From Methanosarcina sp. MSH10X1 (GTDB lineage: Archaea; Halobacteriota; Methanosarcinia; Methanosarcinales; Methanosarcinaceae): a stretch of DNA of 64,000 bases. The notes beneath the pieces were generated by a model. It did no database searches. It was not told the origin of the DNA and was given only the letters and a program-made list of their open reading frames with translations. Shown in pieces: positions 57,143 through 64,000 of this stretch (positions are counted from its first letter, which is position 1; every line of letters starts with the position of its first letter). Location: NCBI RefSeq assembly GCF_004099695.1, contig NZ_SCHL01000002.1, positions 120,351 to 184,350 of the forward strand. The letters are read 5' to 3'. The position numbers were made by a program, and so were the translations under genes.

Positions 57143-59500
57143 AAAGATATTTTTGAAAAACTGGGATTTTTTGTCCAGAATAATCGTTTTTCCGTACTCC
57201 TGATAGCTTTCCTATTCATAATAATCTCAATGCAGGGAGCACAGCTCATTGAGATGAAAGCAGGAACGGAAACCTTTGTCGGGAAAGATTCTCCTCTCTA
57301 CCAGGATTACGATCACCTTTATCAGAATATTTTTCAGACACAATCTATTGTGGTAATGGTAGAGGGGAATGAGGTAAAAAACGCTGATCTGATGAAAGCC
57401 GTAGATAGGTTGGAGCATCAGCTACAGGCAACGGATGGGGTGATTGAGACTACAAGCCCTGCCTCTCTTATCAAACAGGTTAATTACCAGATGACAGGAA
57501 GGCACGCGCTTCCCGAAACCGATGAAGAAATAAAAGCCATTGTAGATGGAAACCCTGCTATTTTCGGCCAGATCATCCCTGACAACACTCATATGCTGAT
57601 TTCGGTAGCTATGGCCGGTTCAGCCAGTGATAAAACACAGCAAGATATTGTTACTGCAACTGAAGGTGCAGTAACATTCTCGGATTTCCCACCGTCTTAC
57701 AATATTATCGTTACAGGTGACCCGGCATTCCAAATTTCTATGAACAATGAGATGAATTCCAGCATGGGTATACTTTTAGGGCTTTCAGCTGTTTTCATGG
57801 TTATTGTCCTGCTCATAGTGTTCAGGCATGTCCGCTGGTCTCTCCTCCCTCTCCCGGTAGTTCTCCTGGGAATTGTCTATACCTTCGGAGCTATGGGTTA
57901 TATAGGAATCCCAATGTCTATGGTTTCCATGTCTGCGTTTCCAATCCTGATAGGAGTGGGAATTGACTATGCCATTCAGTTCCACAACAGGCTCGAAGAA
58001 GAACTCCAGGAAAAAGGAAACAAATCCAGAGCAGTTATAGAAACCATAAAACACACCGGTCCTGCAGTCATCATAGCTCTGTCAATGACAGCCCTCGGAT
58101 TTTTCTCACTGTTCACATCTACTGTGCCAATGATCCAGGACTTTGGGAAACTGCTCATGATAGGTATTGTAATGTGTTACTTCTCTTCCATCTTCGTAGG
58201 CGTTGTAACGATCTCTTTATTTGATAAATACTCGGAGAAAAATCCCCTGAGGAAGGTAGCAGGTAAAATAAAACCCGCAAATCCGGAAAAGAAGAAAAAA
58301 TCCGGAAGTGAAACTGGAAGCAACCGTCTAATAGGGAGAATTCTTCAGAAATCTACAGATCTGACTATCAAATATGACGTTCTGGTACTGGGAACAGCGT
58401 GCTTACTCTGCTTTGGCGGCCTCTATCTTGATCAATCCGTACCTATTCAGACTGACGTGCAAACCTTCGTACCTCAGGATATGCCTACCCTGGTTGATCT
58501 CAAGCATATGGGAGATATCATGGGCGGAAGCGATGAGTTAAACCTGATCATCAAAGTCGAGGATACGGCGAACCCGGATGTTCTGAAATGGATAGACAGG
58601 TTTTCCGAACATGAGGTAGCTTCCAATGGGCATATTTACAGTGCTACGAGCATAGTACCGTTCGTAAAGGAAAAAAATGGAGGCGTAATTCCCGATACAA
58701 GTCAGGAGATAAAAGATATCTATTCTCAGATCCCCGAGGTACAGAAGAATCGCTACATGTACGGGAAAAACATGCTTCTCCTGAACTTTAATATAGGAAA
58801 TGCGGTTGCGGACATCAAGCTAACAGGGATTGAAGAGCTTATAAACATTGTAAAGCAGGACATGCAGTGGATGCCAGCCCCGCCTGGAACAACAGTTACG
58901 ATTACCGGAAACTCGGTCGTGTTCACGGAGGTAATCACTGCGCTTACCAGCGGAAGAGTGGCAATGACATTCTTTGGCCTTATCCTTGTGCTTGTTGGGC
59001 TTCTTGTCGTTTACCGGGACTGGGTGAAAGCACTGGTTCCTGTAATCCCAATGATTATAGTGATCGGCTGGTCAGGCGGAGTAATGAACTATCTTAACAT
59101 CGACTATACTCCCCTGACAGCAACCCTGGGAGCTTTGATTCTGGGGGTTGGGTCCGAATATGCAATCCTCATGATGGAACGTTATTTTGAAGAAAAGGAA
59201 AAAGGAGAGAGTCCTCTGGAAGCAATCCGGATGACAAGTTCCAAAATAGGAAGTGCAATCATTGCTTCAGGGGCTACAACGGTATTCGGATTTATGGCGT
59301 TGCTGGCTTCTCCTTTCCCTATGATTTCAGACTTCGGTATGGTTACGGTTATCGATGTCGTGCTGGCTCTCCTGGCAACGTTTGTAGTCTTCCCGCCGCT
59401 TATGGTTATCCTTGATACCTGGCGGGATAAAAGAAAAGGATTCAGGACAGCAGAAAAAGATATCGAGACACAAAAACAAGTTCAGGGGGCCGAGATATGA
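57140..59500 (+). CDS. RND/MMPL-type exporter
   Basis: About 786 residues from ATT 57140. Two halves, each with a membrane helix, an outside domain, and a bundle of helices. The first helix is FSVLLIAFLFIIIS, which the next canonical start (ATG 57230) would lose. Later segments include MGILLGLSAVFMVIVLLIVF, GVGIDYAIQFHNRL and GVGSEYAILMMERYFEEKEK, the conserved D/E-containing helix 4 and 10 motifs of the MMPL/HAE3 class. Likely exports lipids, steroids or envelope components. Overlaps the next gene by 4 bp. Confidence 0.93.
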   Translation: MKDIFEKLGFFVQNNRFSVLLIAFLFIIISMQGAQLIEMKAGTETFVGKDSPLYQDYDHLYQNIFQTQSIVVMVEGNEVKNADLMKAVDRLEHQLQATDGVIETTSPASLIKQVNYQMTGRHALPETDEEIKAIVDGNPAIFGQIIPDNTHMLISVAMAGSASDKTQQDIVTATEGAVTFSDFPPSYNIIVTGDPAFQISMNNEMNSSMGILLGLSAVFMVIVLLIVFRHVRWSLLPLPVVLLGIVYTFGAMGYIGIPMSMVSMSAFPILIGVGIDYAIQFHNRLEEELQEKGNKSRAVIETIKHTGPAVIIALSMTALGFFSLFTSTVPMIQDFGKLLMIGIVMCYFSSIFVGVVTISLFDKYSEKNPLRKVAGKIKPANPEKKKKSGSETGSNRLIGRILQKSTDLTIKYDVLVLGTACLLCFGGLYLDQSVPIQTDVQTFVPQDMPTLVDLKHMGDIMGGSDELNLIIKVEDTANPDVLKWIDRFSEHEVASNGHIYSATSIVPFVKEKNGGVIPDTSQEIKDIYSQIPEVQKNRYMYGKNMLLLNFNIGNAVADIKLTGIEELINIVKQDMQWMPAPPGTTVTITGNSVVFTEVITALTSGRVAMTFFGLILVLVGLLVVYRDWVKALVPVIPMIIVIGWSGGVMNYLNIDYTPLTATLGALILGVGSEYAILMMERYFEEKEKGESPLEAIRMTSSKIGSAIIASGATTVFGFMALLASPFPMISDFGMVTVIDVVLALLATFVVFPPLMVILDTWRDKRKGFRTAEKDIETQKQVQGAEI

Positions 59501-60639
59501 GACGAGTGCCCATAAAATTAAGGCAAAAAATGATTAGAAAAATTGCTATACTTGCGTTAATCCTGTCAATCTTATCAGTGACTGCATTTCCAGCCCTCGG
59601 AAACGATGACGACGAAACGAATTACCTCATTCCGGAGCATGGATACACCGTAGACTACTACAGGGGTTACGGGGAGCCAGTTATCCGGGCTTCGATCACA
59701 GGAAATCCCGAACTAAGCAGGGGGGAAACTGCAGACCTGCAGATAAAGATCGCTAATGGCGGAGTGGTAGAAGGTTTCAAGAGACTTAATGTAAACCAGA
59801 ACAGAATTCCGGATTCAGCCGAGGAGGCGCTTGCAGGGGCTGAGATGGAAGAAGAAAAAGACTGTACAACAGCAAGAGATATTGAAGCCACCCTCATTTC
59901 TGAAACGGAATATATAGAGGTCGAACCGACAGCCAGTCTCCAGAGCGTAGAAGAACTTGAAACAGGCTCTACGGCTAACCTTCGTTACACAATAAAAATT
60001 GATAGTGATATACCTGCTGGAAGCTATGAGCTTCTCCTACCTGTTAACTATCAATATCAGGCAAATGTCCGGACTGCAACTGCGGATGTGATAAACCTGG
60101 GTCTGACGGACACCCGGTATGCAAGAGAGTATAAAACTAAAATCGAAACTCTCAGAGTGGCTATCTCTATAGAAAATGAACCGAAATTAGAAGTAACCAG
60201 AGTCTCCGGAAATCTGGTTCAGGGAGAAAGTAAAGCCATTGAAGTTACTTATAAAAACACCAGAGAGGGCGTAGCAAGAGATGCCTTAGCCCGTATAATT
60301 GTCATGAGCCCGCTCAGCACCGAGAAACCTATAGTGAGGCTCGGGGATATAGCACCCGGGGAGGAAAGAACTGCAAGATTTGAGATCCTTGCAGACCAGG
60401 AAGCCCTTGTGAAGAATTATGGCATTAACAGTGAAATAAAGTATGTTGATGAAGGTGGAGAGAGTTCCTTCTCAGAAAATATGAAAGTGAACATTCCCCT
60501 TGAGGCTGCAGAAAAGAAATTTAGCATAACGGGTGTAGCAATTATACTGATTTTCCTTATCGCCCTTTACCAGATCGTAAATGTACACCGGAAAAGAAAC
60601 AAGAATAATGAGAATGCATCAGGTGATGAAAATGAATAA
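59497..60639 (+). CDS. COG1361-type surface protein coupled to RND exporter
   Basis: 380 residues. The signal peptide includes KIAILALILSILSVTAFPAL. Then come Ig-like domains of the S-layer/COG1361 kind (GNPELSRGETADLQIKIANG and GNLVQGESKAIEVTYKNT) and a C-terminal helix VAIILIFLIALYQIV. Start ATG 59497 has a strong GGGGG and overlaps the exporter stop (ATGA). ATG 59530 gives a shorter leader. Translational coupling argues that it works with the exporter, perhaps as a partner outside the cell. Confidence 0.85.
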   Translation: MRRVPIKLRQKMIRKIAILALILSILSVTAFPALGNDDDETNYLIPEHGYTVDYYRGYGEPVIRASITGNPELSRGETADLQIKIANGGVVEGFKRLNVNQNRIPDSAEEALAGAEMEEEKDCTTARDIEATLISETEYIEVEPTASLQSVEELETGSTANLRYTIKIDSDIPAGSYELLLPVNYQYQANVRTATADVINLGLTDTRYAREYKTKIETLRVAISIENEPKLEVTRVSGNLVQGESKAIEVTYKNTREGVARDALARIIVMSPLSTEKPIVRLGDIAPGEERTARFEILADQEALVKNYGINSEIKYVDEGGESSFSENMKVNIPLEAAEKKFSITGVAIILIFLIALYQIVNVHRKRNKNNENASGDENE

Positions 60640-61690
60640 AAATGGATGTTTTGTTGCTGTCACAACCCTTCTAATCCTTTGTTGGGCAACCTTCCCGGCA
60701 CAGGCAGCTTTACCCGAAAATTTTGATATTAGCGAGAATTATTACAACGTATACGGAGGGCCTGACCTTAATGCAACACTCGTCGGAGATAATGAATTTT
60801 CGAGAGGAGATACTGTAACCCTTAATATAGAGATGATGAACAAGGGCGAGATTACGGGCTTTGAAGTTGAGAATGAAGTGGACATGGGGGATTATCTGGA
60901 TGAAATGCTCCAGCAATCCGAAATGCAGTATGAAGCCCAGGCTACGACAGCAGTAGGCATCCTTGCAGCCCTCAAATCCGAAGATCCGAATATTAAAGTC
61001 AAGTCCGAAGCCCAGCAAGCAGGTACTCTCAAGCAGGGGAAACAGAGCTCAAGCCCCACAAAATTTACAATTGAGATTAATAAAAATGCTTCTGCAGGTA
61101 CCTATCCTTTAACCCTTCAGCTTTCGTACCAGTACCAGAACAATGTTCAGGTTGGAGGAGATGAGTTTGACAGTACTACAGGCGTTGTAACTAACAAGGA
61201 AGTAGGCATCTGGTATGAAAACAAGACTCAGATAGAGACTATAGAGATAAAAGTCAAAGAAGAACCTTACTTTGAAGTCGCAAACGTAACAGGTGACCTT
61301 TACCCCGGTGAAGGCGGAACGCTCCGCGTTACGTACAAAAATAGCGGCGAAGAACCGGCAAAAGATGCGACTGTCAGGGTTAGTGCAGCCGATCCCTTCA
61401 GCACAACTGACGACCAGGCTTATCTTGGTACCCTGGATGCAGGGGAAAGCGCTGTTGCTCTTTTCGATATGGACGTAGACGAGATTGCAACCCCAAAGCT
61501 TTATTCCCTAAACAGTGAAATTCTCTATGAGGATGCTGACGGGCATGACCAGATCTCAGACAGTATCAAAATCAATACTGAAGTTCTGCCTGCCAGAGAG
61601 AGCCTTCCGGGATACCAGATGGGAACAGGTGTTGCATTTATGGCCCTTGCCGCATTTTTCATCCTGCTAAGGAAGAGAAGCCAGGATTAA
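60632..61690 (+). CDS. COG1361-type surface protein 2
   Basis: About 352 residues from ATG 60632, which has AGGTGATG just upstream and overlaps the previous stop. It has a signal peptide (FVAVTTLLILCWATFPAQA), then domains like those of its neighbour (GDNEFSRGDTVTLNIEMMNK, GDLYPGEGGTLRVTYKNSGE) and a C-terminal helix ending in LRKRSQD. Paralogue of the gene before it. The same gene order, exporter plus two surface proteins, suggests one complex. Confidence 0.84.
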   Translation: MNKNGCFVAVTTLLILCWATFPAQAALPENFDISENYYNVYGGPDLNATLVGDNEFSRGDTVTLNIEMMNKGEITGFEVENEVDMGDYLDEMLQQSEMQYEAQATTAVGILAALKSEDPNIKVKSEAQQAGTLKQGKQSSSPTKFTIEINKNASAGTYPLTLQLSYQYQNNVQVGGDEFDSTTGVVTNKEVGIWYENKTQIETIEIKVKEEPYFEVANVTGDLYPGEGGTLRVTYKNSGEEPAKDATVRVSAADPFSTTDDQAYLGTLDAGESAVALFDMDVDEIATPKLYSLNSEILYEDADGHDQISDSIKINTEVLPARESLPGYQMGTGVAFMALAAFFILLRKRSQD

Positions 61691-62002
61691 AAAAAGTAAA
61701 GAAAAAGAATTCTATAAATAGACAAAAAGTTCTGGCAAATAAAATGCCAGTTTGAACGCCAGCCGCTAAAGAGCTGAAAGGGTTTGAACCAGAGCAAATG
61801 TGAGGAAATTTCCAGGTAGCCTTTTAAAAAGGCTCAACCCTTTATTTTAGAAAATATACTTATCCGGCTTCATAATTTTTATTTTTACCCGATTTGCAAA
61901 GCAGTCACCTGATAGCCCCGGAAATCAAATCCGTGTCAGTGTAATTGAATTATTTTTCTGCCATACCGGTACTTTGTGCTTAAAGAAAATGGAGAACAAC
62001 AT
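61691..62002. other. Intergenic region with two hairpins
   Basis: Hairpin CTGGCA-n7-TGCCAG at 61732-61750, and palindrome AGCCTTTT-A-AAAAGGCT at 61818-61834. Either could end the exporter operon. No gene is seen. UspA starts after GGAG at about 61991. Confidence 0.5.
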
Positions 62003-62467
62003 ATGAGAGGAGAATTATATCGAAATATAGTGATTGCAACCGATGGGTCCAGAAATACCCGAAAGGCAATTTCTTACGGTATTGAGCTTGCAAAACTTAG
62101 CGGAGCTACTGTCTATGCCCTTTATGTGGTTAATACCCCGTCTACGATTTCTGAGAGCTGGACTATTGGTAAGGAAACAATATATAATATTATGAGAGAC
62201 GATGGAGAGAAAGCAGTATCCGAAGTTAAGAAAATTGGAGAAACTTCAGGGGTAAAGGTAAAAGAGGTTGTTTTAGACGGTTGCCCTGGTAGTGAGATTA
62301 TCAATTTTGCTGAAAATAATAATGCTGACCTGATAGTAATGGGTACACTTGGAGAAACCGGACTCGAAAAATTTCTAATTGGAAGCGTTGCAGAAAAAGT
62401 AGTAAGAGGCTCAAAAGTCCCTGTTCTGGTCGTCCGGGGAGGAAGCAAATCCGAAACTTCCTGTTAA
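62003..62467 (+). CDS. Universal stress protein A family
   Basis: 154 residues from ATG 62003, with GGAG 8 nt upstream. A GTG at 61976 is a less likely start. UspA domain: NIVIATDGSRNTRKAISYGI, and the ATP-binding stretch IVMGTLGETGLEKFLIGSVA followed by KVPVLVVRGG. Cytosolic ATP-binding stress protein. Convergent with modE. Confidence 0.95.
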   Translation: MRGELYRNIVIATDGSRNTRKAISYGIELAKLSGATVYALYVVNTPSTISESWTIGKETIYNIMRDDGEKAVSEVKKIGETSGVKVKEVVLDGCPGSEIINFAENNNADLIVMGTLGETGLEKFLIGSVAEKVVRGSKVPVLVVRGGSKSETSC

Positions 62468-62483
62468 ATCGGGATTATACTTT

Positions 62484-63071
62484 TCAGTCGGAATTATCCG
62501 GCTCTTCGGAACCTGCTTCGGTTTGCTCTTTTCCACTGACCTGTTTTGCAACCATTACCTCAGTGGATTTAATGACCGCGTAAACCCTGTCTCCGGGTTT
62601 TATATCCAGTTTTTCTACAGCTTCTTCGGTGACTACAGAGGTTATAATTGAGGGCTCCATCTCAATTGTAATTTTGCAAACAAGCCCGCTTTTTTCTACT
62701 TCAAGCACTTTTCCGGGCAGCTGGTTTCTGGCTGACAACTTAAGACTAACATTTTCCCAGGCGGTTTTGTCTCCTATGGTTTCATTAATGAGTTGTTTAC
62801 CAGTCTCATATTCAGCCAGCAGTTTTCTTCCAAGGTCGGTAAGGAAGGTGCCCTGATCTTTTCCGCCGCGTACTGTGATGACAGCGGGTTCTCCGAGGGC
62901 TTCGTTCATTTTTTTAAGCATGGTCCAGGCATGTTTATATGAGATTCCGAGCTTCTTGCAGGCTTTCCGAAGCGAGCGTTCTTCTTCTATTGTTCTCAGT
63001 AATTCAGCTCTTCCAGCACCCATAACGGTTTTTCCTTCTTCAGTAAACCAGAGCTTTGTTTTTGCTTTCAC
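62484..63071 (-). CDS. modE: ModE-type molybdate/tungstate regulator
   Basis: 195 residues. The N-terminal winged helix (residues about 1-110, LLRTIEEERSLRKACKKLGI, SYKHAWTMLKKMNEALGEPA) matches ModE. Residues about 115-180 are one TOBE (Mop) domain (LSARNQLPGKVLEVEKSGL), which binds the oxyanion. It likely represses the transporter operon when molybdate or tungstate is present. It begins 13 bp after the ABC ATPase gene, so in the same unit. Confidence 0.93.
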   Translation of the reverse strand: MKAKTKLWFTEEGKTVMGAGRAELLRTIEEERSLRKACKKLGISYKHAWTMLKKMNEALGEPAVITVRGGKDQGTFLTDLGRKLLAEYETGKQLINETIGDKTAWENVSLKLSARNQLPGKVLEVEKSGLVCKITIEMEPSIITSVVTEEAVEKLDIKPGDRVYAVIKSTEVMVAKQVSGKEQTEAGSEEPDNSD

Positions 63072-63084
63072 AGATTTTCACCTT

Positions 63085-64000
63085 TTACCGGAGCACATGG
63101 ACAGAACTTGCCTTGAACTGGACATAGACCGGAACCCCGGGGTGGATATCCATTTCTTCTGCCGATTGCCGGGTTATGAGGGCATTAAGGAGGACCCCGC
63201 AGTCAATCTTCACTCGAACGAGAGCTCCCAGCATCCAGACCTCTGTAACCCTGCCCTGTAGAGAGTTTCTGATGCTGGATTGTGCGGAAGTTTTACTTAA
63301 AACTATGTTCTCAGGTCTCAGGAAGGCATGTACCTCACTTCCTGCTTCAATGTCCCCTGAAGCGTCGATAGTTATCTTTCCGGCTTCGATCCTCAGAAGT
63401 CCACGGTCCGCGGAGATTACCCTGCCACTAAGCATATTCTCAAACCCTACAAAACTGGCTACCCGGCTGTCAACCGGTTTTTCGAAGATTTCCTCCGGAG
63501 TCCCTACCTGCATAAGTTTTCCATCCATTATTATTGCAATCCTGTCAGCCATTATCCGGGCTTCTGTCTGGTCGTGGGTAATATGCATCACAGTTAGCTT
63601 TTTATTTTTATGGATATTCGAGAGTAGCTCCCTGGCACTTTCCTGTGTCCTGGGATCGAGTGCACTTAGAGGCTCGTCCAGGAGTAAAATTTTCGGATCA
63701 GTCACAAGGGCTCTCGCAAGGGATACTCTCTGCTGTTCCCCTCCAGAAAGTTTGAGAGGATGGCGTTCGAGTAAATGGGTAATTCTCAGGTCTTTGGCAA
63801 TTTCACGGAGCTTTTCCGGTGACTTTATTTTTTTCATCCTCATGCCAAACTCGATATTTTTTTTCACGCTCATGTGAGGAAAAAGCGAATAGTCCTGGTA
63901 AACAAAAGCAAGGTCATGTTTTTCCGGCGGCAGGTTTGTTACATCTTTCCCGTCTATCAGGATTTTCCCGGAGTCAGGAGAGTGAAAACCTGCTATTAGC
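63085..64000 (-). CDS. wtpC: Tungstate/molybdate ABC transporter ATPase (partial)
   Basis: C-terminal about 305 residues of an ATPase of the WtpC/ModC kind. The beginning is outside the window. Within it lie the Q-loop (FVYQDYSLFPHMSVKKNIEF), the signature LSGGEQQRVSLARAL, Walker B KILLLDEPLSALD, the H-loop VMHITHDQTEA and a C-terminal TOBE domain (LQGRVTEVWMLGALVRVKID). The Walker A is cut off. The first in-frame ATG within the window (63873) is internal. With modE beside it, molybdate or tungstate is the likely substrate. Confidence 0.9.
   Translation of the reverse strand, partial: LIAGFHSPDSGKILIDGKDVTNLPPEKHDLAFVYQDYSLFPHMSVKKNIEFGMRMKKIKSPEKLREIAKDLRITHLLERHPLKLSGGEQQRVSLARALVTDPKILLLDEPLSALDPRTQESARELLSNIHKNKKLTVMHITHDQTEARIMADRIAIIMDGKLMQVGTPEEIFEKPVDSRVASFVGFENMLSGRVISADRGLLRIEAGKITIDASGDIEAGSEVHAFLRPENIVLSKTSAQSSIRNSLQGRVTEVWMLGALVRVKIDCGVLLNALITRQSAEEMDIHPGVPVYVQFKASSVHVLR

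Overview
The window is about 64 kb of a methanogenic archaeon, almost certainly a Methanosarcina; I cannot fix the species. The reasons are the archaeal information-processing set (L10e, aIF2-beta, SRP19, RNase P component 4, archaeal-type PheS, AlaRS and TrpS), archaeal SAM synthetase, PurP, a tungstate/molybdate ABC ATPase next to a ModE-type regulator, a FilR1-like regulator, an intron-containing tRNA-Tyr with a C1-G72 pair, AT-rich intergenic DNA with TTTATATA-like boxes, and a decayed IS200/IS605-type element.

Layout. 1-20 kb is mostly housekeeping: an MFS exporter cut by the left edge, pheS and trpS, a radical-SAM-like protein without its cluster cysteines, aIF2-beta and L10e, a DUF1786 protein, moaB, a ferrous-iron operon (feoB, a 55-residue zinc-ribbon gene missed by a length cutoff, feoA) behind two DtxR-like boxes, a FilR1-like regulator, a CRM-domain protein, alaS and a THUMP-like methyltransferase. 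20-31.5 kb is accessory: an unrecognised gene, a CRISPR array of 25 intact 37-bp repeats with no cas genes in the window, a six-gene peptide/nickel-type ABC transporter with two paralogous binding proteins, and a decayed YCII-like gene. 31.5-50 kb is again metabolic and translational: leuD-leuB, a HerA-like ATPase, purP opposite a membrane-anchored HTH protein, truA, trmG10, two M24 peptidases, tRNA-Asp and tRNA-Tyr, metK, hisG-hisA-hisB and an NAD(P)H:quinone oxidoreductase.

50-64 kb carries surface and envelope functions: an archaeal type IV pilin-like protein, a lipoprotein, a dead TnpB, a secreted protein of seven 26-residue Ala/Thr/Ser/Gly repeats, then SRP19 and RNase P component 4, a metal-dependent hydrolase, a TrmB-type regulator opposite an RND exporter coupled to two COG1361 surface proteins, UspA, and the 3' part of wtpC with modE.

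The observations most worth a second look are three genes whose only plausible start is AUU behind a good Shine-Dalgarno sequence (both ABC binding proteins and the RND exporter), the cysteine-less radical-SAM fold, the 26-residue repeat protein, the tandem iron boxes and small zinc-ribbon gene in the feo operon, and a CRISPR array whose third unit holds a repeat shortened to about 9 bases between two full spacers.
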